IMG/VR virus record: IMGVR_UViG_3300046009_011339
Coordinates: 1 to 34,866 of that record
Reading direction: 5' to 3' (one strand)
From: a virus
DNA: 34,866 nucleotides
Below, one piece after another: positions 22,150 to 32,221 of this stretch (the first letter of the stretch is position 1; every line of letters begins with the position of its first letter). The notes under the pieces are model-generated. The model saw only the letters and a program-made list of their open reading frames with translations, was not told the DNA's origin and did no database searches. The position numbers and the translations under genes were made by a program.

Positions 22150-23583
22150 ATGCCACTACAAGGGATCAGAGCAGGTCTTGATATTCTTAATATTTTTGAT
22201 CAAGAGAAAAAGAAGCAAGAAGAAAGAAAAGCAGAAAAAATAAGAGAAGTAGAAAGAAGCGCACAACAATTCTCCTCTCTTGCAAGAGATGTTGCTGTTG
22301 GTCAAGAAGAATTAAAAAAACCATTCGAAGAGAGAAAATGGGAAAATCTGCCACCCGAAGCAAGAGAATATGTACAAAATCGTAGATTTATAACAGTGCG
22401 ACAAGGTGAACTTGGAAGAAAACCAGGAGAACCAGAACGCATGGAAATACAAGATCTTCGTGGTCCAAGAACAAGTCAATCTCTTCTTACTCCGCAAGAC
22501 ATTATGGGAGATAAAGGTGATGCTTTAACCGCTCAATCACAAATGTCACTTGACCTTGGTAGAAAAATGAGACAAAGAATGGCAGATGAAGCAAAACAAA
22601 AATTAGTTGCAAGATATGGTGAACAAGGATTCAATCAAATTCGATCAGATAATGTCAAACGTGCTCAAGATAAAATAGCAGAACTAGATAGAAAATGGGC
22701 AGAAAAAAGAAAACTAAGAGGTCAAAATCCAATGAGAGAAGAAGTAGAATTTTATAAACAAAGACTGAACGAAGGTATAGGACAAAGAATAAAACAAGGA
22801 TATGATTTTGTTAAAAATATACCTGGAGTAAAACCAGTAGTTAGAACTGCTGGAGTTGCAGCGGGTGTAGCAGGTGGAGTATATGCATATAATGAATTAA
22901 TTAAACCAGATTCTCCACAAATCAATGTGCCTAATGAATCTGGAGCAACTAAAACTGTATCTGCTAGTGATCTAGAAATCCCAAACCGAAATAGACAACA
23001 ACCAAAACAAACAAGACCAAGAAGAAGCGGTGGTGGATATTCTAATACTATAGTCCCCGTTCGCAAAGAAACTAGTGCAGACTTTGCAGCATACGGAGCT
23101 GACGCAAGAAGTCCTGGTGGTGCTGTTGGTGCTCAGAGAAGAAGAGAAGCAGAAAGAGTTTGGCAAAAATGGCAAGAAGAAGATAAAGCACCAAAGCAAG
23201 AAGAATCGCCAGTCAAAGCAAATCTACAAAGAGAACTTAGAAAGATCTCAACAGAGTTAGGCGCAAAAACAACAGCAGAGACAATGGCATCTTCTAACTT
23301 CGCAACACAAACAACTCCAAAGGCAGAGGTAACAAAACCAAAACCAGTTATTGTTGCAAACCAACCACTTGATTTGTCAGCAGGGGAAAAATTTGCACTA
23401 CAAGCGGGACAAGAAACCATTAAGCGTGGTGAAGATGCTAAAGCATTCCAAACACAAATGCAAAGTGATGCAAATCGTAGAACTAGATTTGGAAAATCAT
23501 TCCAAGCACAAATGCAAAAAGATGCGGCGTGGAGAAGAAACTTTGCTAGAAATTTTGGAAAACAAATGAGACAAGGTAAATAA
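22150..23583 (+). CDS. Unknown late protein with one membrane-like helix
   Basis: 477 residues, TAGGAG seven bases before the ATG. Very charged, rich in Arg, Lys, Glu and Gln, with long predicted helices (ILNIFDQEKKKQEERKAEKI at the start). One Ala/Gly/Val-rich segment (VVRTAGVAAGVAGGVYAY) near residues 230-247 could span a membrane. The C-terminus repeats a short unit: FQTQMQSDANRR, FQAQMQKDAAWRR, FGKQMRQ, each joined by a basic F-x3-F step. The mixture of coiled-coil-like charge and a single hydrophobic helix resembles phage internal or ejection proteins; function unknown. It is the last gene before a bidirectional terminator. Confidence 0.75.
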   Translation: MPLQGIRAGLDILNIFDQEKKKQEERKAEKIREVERSAQQFSSLARDVAVGQEELKKPFEERKWENLPPEAREYVQNRRFITVRQGELGRKPGEPERMEIQDLRGPRTSQSLLTPQDIMGDKGDALTAQSQMSLDLGRKMRQRMADEAKQKLVARYGEQGFNQIRSDNVKRAQDKIAELDRKWAEKRKLRGQNPMREEVEFYKQRLNEGIGQRIKQGYDFVKNIPGVKPVVRTAGVAAGVAGGVYAYNELIKPDSPQINVPNESGATKTVSASDLEIPNRNRQQPKQTRPRRSGGGYSNTIVPVRKETSADFAAYGADARSPGGAVGAQRRREAERVWQKWQEEDKAPKQEESPVKANLQRELRKISTELGAKTTAETMASSNFATQTTPKAEVTKPKPVIVANQPLDLSAGEKFALQAGQETIKRGEDAKAFQTQMQSDANRRTRFGKSFQAQMQKDAAWRRNFARNFGKQMRQGK

Positions 23584-23587
23584 AAAA

Positions 23588-23608
23588 CCCCCCTTTCGGG
23601 GGGTTTTT
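23588..23608. terminator. Bidirectional hairpin terminator
   Basis: CCCCCC, loop TTTC, GGGGGG with A6 before and T5 after. It serves the plus gene ending at 23583 and the minus gene ending at 23610. Confidence 0.9.
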
Positions 23609-23609
23609 C

Positions 23610-24380
23610 TTAACTCCAGTTTGACACAAGTATTGCTAGATCTCCAGCACCCACCACACCATCTCCATCTAAATCATATGGATTATTCTTGAAGGATAAT
23701 GCTCCCCAATTTCCCAGTAATGCTGCCATATCTTCAGATCCAACTACACCATCTCCGTTAAAATCTCCAGCGGGTGCGGGAGTTCCAAAGATGACTGCAT
23801 CGGTTATTGTACCAAGAACAGATAATCCTGGAATATTGCTTCCATAGATTACTGTTTTGTTTTCGATAACAGTATTGTATTCTGGAAGAACCTTAACTTC
23901 GGTTTGAACAAATGATTCTAAAACTTTAAATTGTAAACGAACAATTTGAATGGGTTGTTGATTCACTATAAACACATATCCAAGAGCACCATATCCGTAG
24001 TAGAGTCCATTACCATCTGCGGGTGGAATTGCTTCATTGATCTGTGTGTAGTCAGTACCAATACCAGCACAATTTTGATAACCAGCGGGGCATGGCATAC
24101 CACTTGGGGGAACCCAAATATTTGGATGCGAACCAACGTGACTTATACCAAGAAACTCAAGTTTTGTTTGATCCCAACCAAAGATTATATCAGATACAAT
24201 ATATCTTTGTGGTTCTGTTGCTGCTGCCATTAAAATTGGAACTTCAAATGTTTCTCCAACAGAAACTGTTGTTTCTGGTGATTCTAGAATCAGATTAATC
24301 TTTGCATCAGGATTAGTCTGACCAAAACTTGAACTAACCATCAATAAAAAAGATGCTGCCGTTGCTATAATACTTTTCAT
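23610..24380 (-). CDS. Secreted cohesin/dockerin-like protein
   Basis: 256 residues. A signal peptide is clear (MKSIIATAASFLLMVSSSFGQ, cut before or after Gln21), so the protein is exported. Residues 25-180 form a beta-rich cohesin-like domain (TTVSVGETFEVPILM, then FGWDQTKLEFLGISHV). The end carries two EF-hand-like calcium loops typical of type I dockerins, DFNGDGVVGSEDMAALLGNWG and DLDGDGVVGAGDLAILVSNWS. This C-terminal pattern is very common in planctomycete secreted proteins and rare in phages. A perfect late promoter and a TAGGAG site precede it, so it is made with virion proteins. Possible roles: virion surface decoration, binding host surface dockerin/cohesin partners, or changing the host surface. 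Codon use matches the phage, so it is not a very recent arrival. Confidence 0.85.
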   Translation of the reverse strand: MKSIIATAASFLLMVSSSFGQTNPDAKINLILESPETTVSVGETFEVPILMAAATEPQRYIVSDIIFGWDQTKLEFLGISHVGSHPNIWVPPSGMPCPAGYQNCAGIGTDYTQINEAIPPADGNGLYYGYGALGYVFIVNQQPIQIVRLQFKVLESFVQTEVKVLPEYNTVIENKTVIYGSNIPGLSVLGTITDAVIFGTPAPAGDFNGDGVVGSEDMAALLGNWGALSFKNNPYDLDGDGVVGAGDLAILVSNWS

Positions 24381-24397
24381 ATGATGTCTCCTACCAG

Positions 24398-24405
24398 TAT
24401 TTATA
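24398..24405 (-). promoter_or_regulatory. T4-type late promoter for dockerin-like gene
   Basis: Minus strand TATAAATA, then ACTGG-TAGGAG-ACATCAT and the ATG at 24380. It directly follows the terminator of the minus-strand replication operon. Confidence 0.82.
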
Positions 24406-24411
24406 AAAGAA

Positions 24412-24445
24412 ACAACCCCCCATAGACGGGGGGTAGGGGGGTTGT
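24412..24445 (-). terminator. Terminator of replication/nucleotide operon
   Basis: ACAACCCCCC pairs with GGGGGGTTGT; an alternative inner stem CCCCCC/GGGGGG exists. On the minus strand TTTCTTTT follows. A second small hairpin (TGAGAT, GCT, ATCTCA at 24451-24465) lies between it and the reductase stop. Confidence 0.8.
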
Positions 24446-24479
24446 CGGACCTGAGATGCTATCTCAAGTGGGGTACTTA

Positions 24480-26399
24480 TTATGTAGTAAGATCTACAAG
24501 TTCACATTTATCGCCACTACAGGCAAAGGTTTGTGCTCCTACAGTCTTATCTTCTTTCTCATATTTAGAAAGTAGAGTCCAGTCTACATTCTTTGGCATC
24601 TGTATATATGCTGCTTCATATTCTTCTTTAGTGCAGTCTTGGTAAGGTGCTTGACGATATGAGTGATCGCTGTGGGGAAGGAATGAGATGCCACTGATTT
24701 CATCAAAGTGCTTGTAAACAAATGCTCCGACCTCCATCCATTCGTGTTCCTTGACGGTGACAGTGATTGATGGTTTGTGTTCACACCAGTGTCTCTGATA
24801 TGTTAACCATAACTCTAGATGCTCAATTGCAGTCATGTCGTTACGAGTAATTGATCCCTCTGCTTTCATTGGGAATGAGAAGACCATTGTGTGGTCTGGT
24901 TTCATTACACAAGGTTCCGCAGGGAATCCCATATCAATCATCATTTGGCACAGAGGATCCTTACGATCAGCACGAACCGTGCGGATGTAATAATTATTGT
25001 GACGAGCATGAATACCAGATGCTGCATCAGTTAGTTGTGAGACTGTACCCGATGGTTTGATGCAAGTGATTGCTGCTGCTGGATTAATACCAATAGTTTT
25101 TGCCCAAACTTCATTGGTTGTAATTGCTTCTTGCTTCAGAACCTCCAAGGTGTTTGGAAGATCGCCAACCGAACGCATCATTTGGTTGTCTAGAATACCA
25201 GTGAGTGAGAGTCCTAGCAATGCTTCCTCTTCACAGTTCTTCTTCCATTCAGAAGAAAGATATGGGAAGTGAGTTAGTGATGCTTGCCAAGTTCCAAGAA
25301 TAGCAGCAAGACGAACCTTACGACGAAGAGATGCTAGACCATCACCTGGACGAACTACAACTTCAGTAAGGTTGCAAAATTCACGGTCGCGTAGAATAAT
25401 CTCAGAGCAAGGATTTGTACCAAACTCATAAGACGAGTCACGGCGATCTCCAAGTTTAGCGACAGTCTTCCTACAAGCATCGCGATTAAAAATACCACGT
25501 TCTCCACTTTTTGATTTATATAGCGAAACCCACTCATCCATGAACACTCCTATTTCTGGTTTTTCCTTGTACGCAACGGAATTGTTTGCGAGTGCTCTTT
25601 GCGGATTTTCATTCCACCATGCACCAGATTTGGCATCTCGCATTCTTTCGTCTGTAAGATTGGATAGGCTAATAAGAGCAGATCTACGGACTCCTCCCAC
25701 CACCACAATTTCTGCAATTTTACAGACGATATCATGGCATTCGATACTTGTGAGTTTTCTCCCCGATGCTCTCTTAAAAGTATCAACGGTGAACTTAAAC
25801 AGGTCTTCCAGAGGTCTTGGTCCGCTTGCTCTGCCACCGAAAGTTTTGAGACGAGCCCCAGCAGGACGAATTTTTGATATATCCCATTTTGGTATTTGAC
25901 CTCCAATGAGTAAGGAGACAAGTTCTTTGTAAGCCTTAGCCCAACCAGCCTTGCTATCTTCCACAATGATAGTGGTATCACTAGCAGAGAAGTTTTCAGC
26001 AATTGTAGGAAGTTTTTCAACATATTGTCTCTCCACCGAGAAACCAACACCTGTACCACACATCAAAATATATAGTATTTCATCGAAAGCACGAACACGA
26101 TTGATTGCTACATACGAGCAATTATATCCTGCTGTGTTGTCACGACGAAGTGCCTCTCCAGCAGTCATCAATGCTCTCATGCTTGGCATGATTTCAAGAT
26201 TGAGAACAGCATTCTCAAGTTCTGCTCTTAGTTCTTGTGGAATCGTATAATTGTTGTGTTCCTTGAGGTGTGTCTCAAAGAAATCAAAATAACGCTTTAC
26301 TGTCTCACCCCATGTCTCTCGTCGTTTTTCTTTTTCAATCCAACGAGCGTATCGTGATGTGTGAATAAATTTTTGATAATCCGATGGTAATTCTTTCAT
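24480..26399 (-). CDS. nrdJ: Class II (B12-dependent) ribonucleotide reductase
   Basis: 639 residues from the ATG at 26399, chosen because AGGAG lies five bases upstream; the longer frame starts at a TTG that precedes this site. Sequence matches monomeric adenosylcobalamin-dependent ribonucleoside-triphosphate reductases: EIMPSMRALMTAG, YNCSYV (first redox Cys), MCGTGVGFSVER, NPCSEIIL (active-site Cys and Glu), REFCNLTEV (second redox Cys), CIKPSGTVSQL, and a C-terminal FACSGDKC pair that relays electrons. It makes dNTPs without oxygen or a second subunit, but needs host B12. It ends the minus-strand operon after ThyX, supplying DNA precursors to the replication genes upstream. Confidence 0.93.
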   Translation of the reverse strand: MKELPSDYQKFIHTSRYARWIEKEKRRETWGETVKRYFDFFETHLKEHNNYTIPQELRAELENAVLNLEIMPSMRALMTAGEALRRDNTAGYNCSYVAINRVRAFDEILYILMCGTGVGFSVERQYVEKLPTIAENFSASDTTIIVEDSKAGWAKAYKELVSLLIGGQIPKWDISKIRPAGARLKTFGGRASGPRPLEDLFKFTVDTFKRASGRKLTSIECHDIVCKIAEIVVVGGVRRSALISLSNLTDERMRDAKSGAWWNENPQRALANNSVAYKEKPEIGVFMDEWVSLYKSKSGERGIFNRDACRKTVAKLGDRRDSSYEFGTNPCSEIILRDREFCNLTEVVVRPGDGLASLRRKVRLAAILGTWQASLTHFPYLSSEWKKNCEEEALLGLSLTGILDNQMMRSVGDLPNTLEVLKQEAITTNEVWAKTIGINPAAAITCIKPSGTVSQLTDAASGIHARHNNYYIRTVRADRKDPLCQMMIDMGFPAEPCVMKPDHTMVFSFPMKAEGSITRNDMTAIEHLELWLTYQRHWCEHKPSITVTVKEHEWMEVGAFVYKHFDEISGISFLPHSDHSYRQAPYQDCTKEEYEAAYIQMPKNVDWTLLSKYEKEDKTVGAQTFACSGDKCELVDLTT

Positions 26400-26427
26400 A
26401 GTAACTCCTGTTCCCAAAAGGGCATTC

Positions 26428-27135
26428 TTATGTATTCGTATTACGAGTGAGTGCTAACCAAGATTCTGGGAAAAGAGGTTCAATGATCTCACCAATTGCT
26501 TTGGCATATTCACGCACTTCCCACTGCGCGTGTGGGTTAATTCTTTGTGTATATACTCGCGCATATGCAGACAATGAACCAGTCCACCACCACTCTGTAT
26601 ATACACCTTGTGGTAGAACAAATCGTGCTTGTTCTGGTGCTACTCCTGATGCCAATAGTTCATCATAAATTTCAACACACTTTTCTGCTGCTTCACGATA
26701 CTTCCGATCAATCTCTTCTTTCAGTCTGATATCCGTAATGAAGTCTTCAGAACCTTGCTTTGCACCAGTTGTAGGTTTGCCGCGAAAGTACGGGAAATAA
26801 AGATCTGGTTCATAAGAAACATAACGACGAGAAATTTCATTCTCGACAAATCCAACTTTATGTTTGAAAAGTTGTGTACGAATAGAAATGGGTGCTTTGA
26901 TTCTCAATGTAATTTGTGGATGAGCAAAGGGAGTCCAATGCTCATGATCAGCAAGATAACGAATGAGTTTGAAATCCTTATCAGAAAGAATCTTGTTTCC
27001 TTTTTGATCAGTTTGCCAAGTTGCTTCTTTGTTGAAAGAAACTCTTGCAGCATTGACCACAGTCAGATCCGAACCCATGCACTCTACGAGTTCAACAAAT
27101 CCAGCATCAAGTACATTAATTTTTTGTTTCATCAT
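26428..27135 (-). CDS. thyX: Flavin-dependent thymidylate synthase ThyX
   Basis: 235 residues from ATG 27135 (the codon before is TTG; AAGGAA is five bases upstream; the next ATG, 27132, is also possible). ThyX methylates dUMP with methylene-tetrahydrofolate and FAD. The signature region reads RTQLFKHKVGFVENEISRRYVSYEPDLYF: the common RHR-x7-S motif appears as KHK-x7-S, a conservative change. HWTPFAHPQITLRIKAP and the C-terminal R-x-NPHAQWEVREYA also fit the family. It overlaps the end of the previous gene by 20 bases and is followed by the reductase, forming a dNTP pair. Confidence 0.92.
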   Translation of the reverse strand: MMKQKINVLDAGFVELVECMGSDLTVVNAARVSFNKEATWQTDQKGNKILSDKDFKLIRYLADHEHWTPFAHPQITLRIKAPISIRTQLFKHKVGFVENEISRRYVSYEPDLYFPYFRGKPTTGAKQGSEDFITDIRLKEEIDRKYREAAEKCVEIYDELLASGVAPEQARFVLPQGVYTEWWWTGSLSAYARVYTQRINPHAQWEVREYAKAIGEIIEPLFPESWLALTRNTNT

Positions 27136-27640
27136 CAAATTCCTTAATTAGTTCAGAATCTTCACCCAATACTCTTTTGATCTGACCGATGCTAAACTCT
27201 ATGAACTTTGGATCATTTTTTATATTCTTTGCTATTTTTACAAAGTTGATCCAATCTTGCATATCAAAAGCATCATAATCCAATTCCCTAGCATGTCTTA
27301 CAAAATTAGAAAAATAATTCTTCATGCCAAGAGGATCTTCATTGGTTGTTTTCTTTTTAGATATCCAAACCTTTGTTGCTTCTTCCTTGCCAAGTTTACT
27401 TGCGAGTTTATCAAAATTAGTTTGACGCTTACGAATGATATCGTAAAGTTCTTGAAGGAATCTCTTATTATCTTCGTGCCAGTAATCGAATTTTATTCCT
27501 TGCACATTTGTAAATGTTTGTGCATAATCGATTGCGCGAAAAAACATTTCTTCATTATTCTCGCGGACATACTCACTGAATTTAAAATGAAATTCTGCAA
27601 GTCCAGTAAGTAACAAAAAGTCATCTTTAGATATGTTCAT
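27116..27640 (-). CDS. Unknown helical protein in replication operon
   Basis: 174 residues from the ATG at 27640. That start is preceded by GGAGG at eight bases and overlaps the primase stop as ATGA; the longer start at 27655 would read through the ribosome site. All-helical, acidic C-terminus (KEFDDETKN), with WHEDNKRFLQELYDIIRKRQTNFDKL in the middle. I recognise no family. Between primase and ThyX, it may be a replication accessory protein, but nothing in the sequence shows this. Confidence 0.75.
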   Translation of the reverse strand: MNISKDDFLLLTGLAEFHFKFSEYVRENNEEMFFRAIDYAQTFTNVQGIKFDYWHEDNKRFLQELYDIIRKRQTNFDKLASKLGKEEATKVWISKKKTTNEDPLGMKNYFSNFVRHARELDYDAFDMQDWINFVKIAKNIKNDPKFIEFSIGQIKRVLGEDSELIKEFDDETKN

Positions 27641-28632
27641 GTGCATTTCCTCCAAGCATTATATGCCATCATAGCAGATGGTCCCCGATACACGCTTTCA
27701 CTAATCATACCATGTACATCAATTCCTTGCAACACCATATCATTTATATCTTTTTCTTTTACACTGCTTGGAAAAATACAAATTTTTTCATTATTCTCAA
27801 TTAGTGTTTTCATGGTCAATGCAACTGTTCTACTTCTAGGTTCATTATCTACTATAAAAATTAGATCTTCATTTGGAAACATTTTTCTGACTTCTATGAA
27901 GTTTCCTATCCCAAGACAAGCAATTGAATTGTTCAAGAACATGCTATCTATAGGCCCTTCTACAACAAAAATTGGTTTGCTTTTATCGATTCGATTCAAT
28001 CCATAAACCAACTTAATCTTTTCATCAGTCTTGAGGGTGATGTACTTTGGTTTTACATTTCCAAATGATCTACCTTGAACACCAATGAGTTTATTGTGCT
28101 CATCGTGTATGAGTATCAACATTCTTTCATCATCAATTAGATCATAATCAGCACTTATCTCTTTGGCAAATTTACTAAAATGTTCTGTATATGCAAATTT
28201 ACCCCACTGATTCTTTGGTATCTTTCTAGATTCTAGAAATTGAATTGCCTTATGATCATTCGATAAAGAATCTATTATTTTATATGAAGATATGAGTGTA
28301 TCTGGTCTTGGTTTGCTATGTGCAATTGGTTCTTCTTCATTTACAAATTTGATATCCTTGTCTGTAAATGTTTCCAAACAATATTGCTTGAACAAGGAAG
28401 GAGAAATTATTTCAAGAAACTTATAAATGTTATATGAAATCCCACAATTATGACACTTATAAAAATAGTTATCATTATTGCTGAAAAAATAACCTCTCGC
28501 TTTGTTTTTATTTGTTTCGGAATCCCCACACAACGGACAACGGCAGTTAGCAAGATTTACCTTCTTCCATTTAAACTTCTCAAGGGAAGTAGATACTAGA
28601 TTTACATATTTCTTATCGATATAAAGCGACAT
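27637..28632 (-). CDS. 61: DNA primase, T4 gp61-like
   Basis: 331 residues. Zinc-finger cysteines at 32, 35, 60 and 63 (CPLCGDS and CHNCG) match the spacing in T4 gp61 and DnaG. The TOPRIM core follows: IFVVEGPIDSMFL with the catalytic Glu and LIFIVDNEPRSRT with the metal-binding Asp. It makes RNA primers for lagging-strand synthesis with the helicase encoded just upstream, to which it is coupled by TAATG. Confidence 0.92.
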   Translation of the reverse strand: MSLYIDKKYVNLVSTSLEKFKWKKVNLANCRCPLCGDSETNKNKARGYFFSNNDNYFYKCHNCGISYNIYKFLEIISPSLFKQYCLETFTDKDIKFVNEEEPIAHSKPRPDTLISSYKIIDSLSNDHKAIQFLESRKIPKNQWGKFAYTEHFSKFAKEISADYDLIDDERMLILIHDEHNKLIGVQGRSFGNVKPKYITLKTDEKIKLVYGLNRIDKSKPIFVVEGPIDSMFLNNSIACLGIGNFIEVRKMFPNEDLIFIVDNEPRSRTVALTMKTLIENNEKICIFPSSVKEKDINDMVLQGIDVHGMISESVYRGPSAMMAYNAWRKCT

Positions 28633-30017
28633 TAGAATTTCCAGGTATCTATATCATTTGCCTTTGTGAATGATTTGCTAGAAGCAGTCATCTGAATCTG
28701 CTTGTTTGAAGCAGGAATAATAGATGCATCTTCTTTCTTGATATCGAAAACTTTCATCTTGGAACGATTGATTCCTAGAATAAATTTACGATTTGTTGCA
28801 GTGTCATTATAGCGATTCTTCAATTGCTTTACCATGATTTGATTTGCTTCTGCTAGTTCTTCAGTAGAAATCAAAGCAATCATAAAGTCAGCAGTTGCAG
28901 GAAGACCGAATGACTCAGATGTATCTTCAAGACCAACATCGGTGCTGGAATATCCAGATCGTGTAGTCTGTGTTGCACTGAACAAAGGAACACCATACTC
29001 GACTGCAAGACCTCTTAGTTCTTCTGCTATGGACTTTACATATGTGTATGAATTTACATTATTGCCACTCTTAAGTCTAGCAGAAGCACAAATGTTCAAA
29101 TAATCCACAAAGATCACATCTGGTTTGAATTTTCTCTTGAGATTCAATTCATCAAGAAGAAATCTAAAATGATTGACATTTGCAGTTGCTGTTGGATATT
29201 CCTTGATAATTAACTTACCACGAACACCCGAACCTAGAGTCTTCATCTTGCTTTCATATACACTCTTAGGAAGTTCACGAAGATTATCTAGACTCACATC
29301 CAATAGATTTGCATCTATTCTCTCAGCAATTCTTTCCTCTGCCATTTCACATGTTATGTAAAGAACATTTTGATTTTGCTTCAAACAATTTGCTGCATGG
29401 TGACATAGGAACAAAGATTTACCAACTCCAGTCCCTGCCATGACAATGTTCAATGTTTTTGTTGGTGTTCCACCATTCGTGATTTGATTGAAGAAGTCAA
29501 GATCAAATGCGATTCGCTTTTCCTTTGCATGATAGAAATCATATCGCTCATTGTAGTCTTCGATATAGTCATGACCGATATGAACGTCGAAGGAGACTGC
29601 TAGTGCCTTTGACAAAATATCTGGAATAGATCCTTGAGACTGCTGGGTCTTGCCATCGATAATCTGAATCGACTCCATAATGGCATTGTAAACCGCTTTG
29701 TCTTTACAGAAATTTTCTGTCTCGTTGAGCAACCATTCCGCATCACATAATTCTTGATTGTTCGAGATTTGCTCAACGATACCAACGACACGCTTCATCT
29801 CCTCTTGAGTTATGCTTTTGTTTTTATCCAGAAGAATATACAACGCTTCCTTTGTGGGAAGATTGTTGTATTTGATTATAAAGTCATTAATAGTTTCATA
29901 TACAAAACGAACACTACGATCATGAAAATACTCCCTTTTGATAAAGGGAGTGACTTTTCTAGAATACGTTTCGTTTTTAAGTAGATTGTGAAGAATTAGT
30001 TTTTCAACATCAGTCAT
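28632..30017 (-). CDS. 41: Replicative DNA helicase, T4 gp41/DnaB family
   Basis: 461 residues from ATG 30017: CGAGG is six bases upstream of this ATG but touches the earlier ATG at 30023, so the later start is preferred. A helical N-terminal domain (primase binding in the family) is followed by a RecA-type core: AGTGVGKS Walker A at about 194-201, [15 protein letters not shown], Walker [11 protein letters not shown], and SATQTTRSG. It unwinds the fork 5' to 3' as a hexamer. It overlaps the uvsX stop by 8 bases and leads into the primase. Confidence 0.93.
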   Translation of the reverse strand: MTDVEKLILHNLLKNETYSRKVTPFIKREYFHDRSVRFVYETINDFIIKYNNLPTKEALYILLDKNKSITQEEMKRVVGIVEQISNNQELCDAEWLLNETENFCKDKAVYNAIMESIQIIDGKTQQSQGSIPDILSKALAVSFDVHIGHDYIEDYNERYDFYHAKEKRIAFDLDFFNQITNGGTPTKTLNIVMAGTGVGKSLFLCHHAANCLKQNQNVLYITCEMAEERIAERIDANLLDVSLDNLRELPKSVYESKMKTLGSGVRGKLIIKEYPTATANVNHFRFLLDELNLKRKFKPDVIFVDYLNICASARLKSGNNVNSYTYVKSIAEELRGLAVEYGVPLFSATQTTRSGYSSTDVGLEDTSESFGLPATADFMIALISTEELAEANQIMVKQLKNRYNDTATNRKFILGINRSKMKVFDIKKEDASIIPASNKQIQMTASSKSFTKANDIDTWKF

Positions 30018-31059
30018 TTTCATCCTCGTTAGTTACAGAGTCTGCGCCGTAACTAAACTCAGTATACACTGCCTTGTCGATCAGATCAAGAACATCCTTG
30101 GTAAAATACTTTTCAGGATTATCATAGATGGTCTTTTCAAATACTTTACTTCCATCTGGCAATTCAATTCGTGTTGAATTTTTCTTAAATATACCAGCAT
30201 TTACAGCAATTTCTACAAGACCATAATATGGATCAAGACCAGTGTCATAATTTAGACGAACATCGATTTGTTTATTTTCCTTGGTAAACCTACCCTTGTA
30301 AAGTTTACAATGAACAATGTTACCAACAACTTCACCATCGGAATTCTTATCTTTCTTCTTCGAAAGATAAACAATAGTTGATGCTGCATACTTAAGACCT
30401 GTACCACCACCCATCTCAGACATTGGGACATAAGCACCAACGACTTGATAAGTATGATTCGTCATGATCATTGGAATCTTTGCGATGCCAAGTTTGACTG
30501 TAAGTACACGGAAAGTTGACTTCACAATTTGTGCGCGAGTCATATCTCGCGTTTCCTTGCCTTCGGCAGTATCGTTCATCTCTTTGGATGTTGACAACAT
30601 ACCAAGAGAATCAAGAACAATCATAGTTGGTTTACGATCATCCTTTGGAAGTTCAAGATACTTATCAACAATCGTGATTGCCTGATGACGAAACTCTTCT
30701 ACAGTCGATACAGGAAATACTGCAATTCGCTTTGGATCGATGCCACGATTCTTGAACATCTCAGAAGTGACTGCTTGCTCTGAATCAAAGTACAGAACAA
30801 CTGCTTCTGGATTGTCTCTTAGAAACTTGGATACAATAGATAGAGTAAAGTAAGTTTTACCTGTAGAAGATTCCCCAGCAAGTGCAAGGATTTTGTTACC
30901 AGGCATTCCAGAATAGATACTTCCACTCAGCAATCCGTTGAGAAGATAAGTTCCAGTGTCTACAAATCCACTGACATCTGATCCTTCAAGACCGTCACTA
31001 ACCAATGATGCATATTTGTTTCCTGATGATTTAACCATCGATGATAAAAAGTCACTCAT
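30010..31059 (-). CDS. uvsX: UvsX/RecA-family recombinase
   Basis: 349 residues, AAGGA upstream. Walker A GESSTGKT at 62-69, Walker [11 protein letters not shown] near 145, FDSEQAVT and an [17 protein letters not shown] region that in RecA/UvsX contacts DNA. It forms filaments on single-stranded DNA for strand exchange and recombination-dependent replication. C-terminus is acidic (TNEDEND), as in RecA. Gene order polymerase, uvsX, gp41, gp61 is T4-like. Confidence 0.94.
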   Translation of the reverse strand: MSDFLSSMVKSSGNKYASLVSDGLEGSDVSGFVDTGTYLLNGLLSGSIYSGMPGNKILALAGESSTGKTYFTLSIVSKFLRDNPEAVVLYFDSEQAVTSEMFKNRGIDPKRIAVFPVSTVEEFRHQAITIVDKYLELPKDDRKPTMIVLDSLGMLSTSKEMNDTAEGKETRDMTRAQIVKSTFRVLTVKLGIAKIPMIMTNHTYQVVGAYVPMSEMGGGTGLKYAASTIVYLSKKKDKNSDGEVVGNIVHCKLYKGRFTKENKQIDVRLNYDTGLDPYYGLVEIAVNAGIFKKNSTRIELPDGSKVFEKTIYDNPEKYFTKDVLDLIDKAVYTEFSYGADSVTNEDEND

Positions 31060-31069
31060 AATATTCCTT

Positions 31070-32215
31070 TCAACCGAATAAATTTTCTAGTGTATTTTTC
31101 TTCTCTGTTGACCAACCAATAGTATCTAGGATGGCAGTCAATGGATCAATAAATGATTTCTCAAACTGAGTTTTAAAATCAATATATCCTTCAAGTTTAA
31201 ATTCCTTTGGAAGAACATTAGGAAATGAAATTACTTGATCTTCTCCTATTGATCCACCAAGAGGATTTGGTTTCTTGAGCATAAGAAATTTAATTTTGTC
31301 ACCTTCTCGGATATTGCGATATTTCTTGCTGATCTTAAATTGATTGAGATAATGATTATAGATCAAAGCACCTTTGACAGCGATTGGTGTTGATTTTTTA
31401 TAAATCGATTCCCGATCCGCATATTTGTCCATGCCATTGACGCTTCGGGGAAATGCAATATCCTCTGGGGGCAAGGAATAAAATTCCTGACGACATTTCT
31501 CAACAAAGTCAACCATATCGCTTTCGGTCCCATTCATTGTAATATTGATCGCAGTCTTCAAATGCTTGCGAACAAATTCGGGAGTCGATGAGCGAGTTGT
31601 TTCAATGCCCATGATCTTGAGTTTGGGTTCTGCATATCGTACACCTTCAGAATCCCACACATTCAACATGTATCTTTTCTTCGCAGTCCAAATTCCCTTG
31701 TCAGCAATAACCTCTCGACCCATCTGCATTTTATTTTCATAGGCATTTGTAAGATCGGCAAGTTCCTTAAACTTCTTGTCGATGAACGGAAGAAGCAATT
31801 CTTCTGCTGACTTATCAAGAAAGTTCACTACATTCTTGGTATCGGGAGGAGGGACAGGTTTGCCATCAACCATTCCCTTGTTTGGGAATGCTTTCTCCAC
31901 CAACACATCCAATCGAAGATAGACCGAATCTGTATCTGAGGAAATTACATAATCAACATCTTCTGTCTTTACTACTTTATTCAGATACTTATTCAATTCC
32001 TGACCAATCCATTGAATAGACAACTGACCCGACAGAGTGATTGCCTCTGCGAGTTCAGTTGAATAATATCTGAAATATTGGTTGCCTATTGCACCGTAAG
32101 CAGAGTTCAATTGAATCTTACGAACCAACTGAAAGTTATGATATTTGGAAATATCAAGTTCTGCTTGTCTTTTAAGTTTCAACAATTCATCATTAGAAAG
32201 AGATTTCAAATCCAT
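31070..32215 (-). CDS. 43B: DNA polymerase family B, C-terminal part (gp43B)
   Basis: 381 residues. It opens in the fingers domain and carries motif B ([14 protein letters not shown]33 to N45) and motif C (SSDTDSVY, D94 and D96), the latter giving two of the catalytic metal ligands, followed by thumb sequences ([14 protein letters not shown]). Motif A and the exonuclease are in the separate gene at 34320. The two halves join end to end at the tip of the fingers without apparent loss, so they probably assemble into one active enzyme. Split gp43 genes are known in some T4-related phages. It has its own sigma70-like promoter 6 bases before the ATG and no ribosome site, and heads the replication operon. 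Confidence 0.93.
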   Translation of the reverse strand: MDLKSLSNDELLKLKRQAELDISKYHNFQLVRKIQLNSAYGAIGNQYFRYYSTELAEAITLSGQLSIQWIGQELNKYLNKVVKTEDVDYVISSDTDSVYLRLDVLVEKAFPNKGMVDGKPVPPPDTKNVVNFLDKSAEELLLPFIDKKFKELADLTNAYENKMQMGREVIADKGIWTAKKRYMLNVWDSEGVRYAEPKLKIMGIETTRSSTPEFVRKHLKTAINITMNGTESDMVDFVEKCRQEFYSLPPEDIAFPRSVNGMDKYADRESIYKKSTPIAVKGALIYNHYLNQFKISKKYRNIREGDKIKFLMLKKPNPLGGSIGEDQVISFPNVLPKEFKLEGYIDFKTQFEKSFIDPLTAILDTIGWSTEKKNTLENLFG

Positions 32216-32221
32216 AATAAA

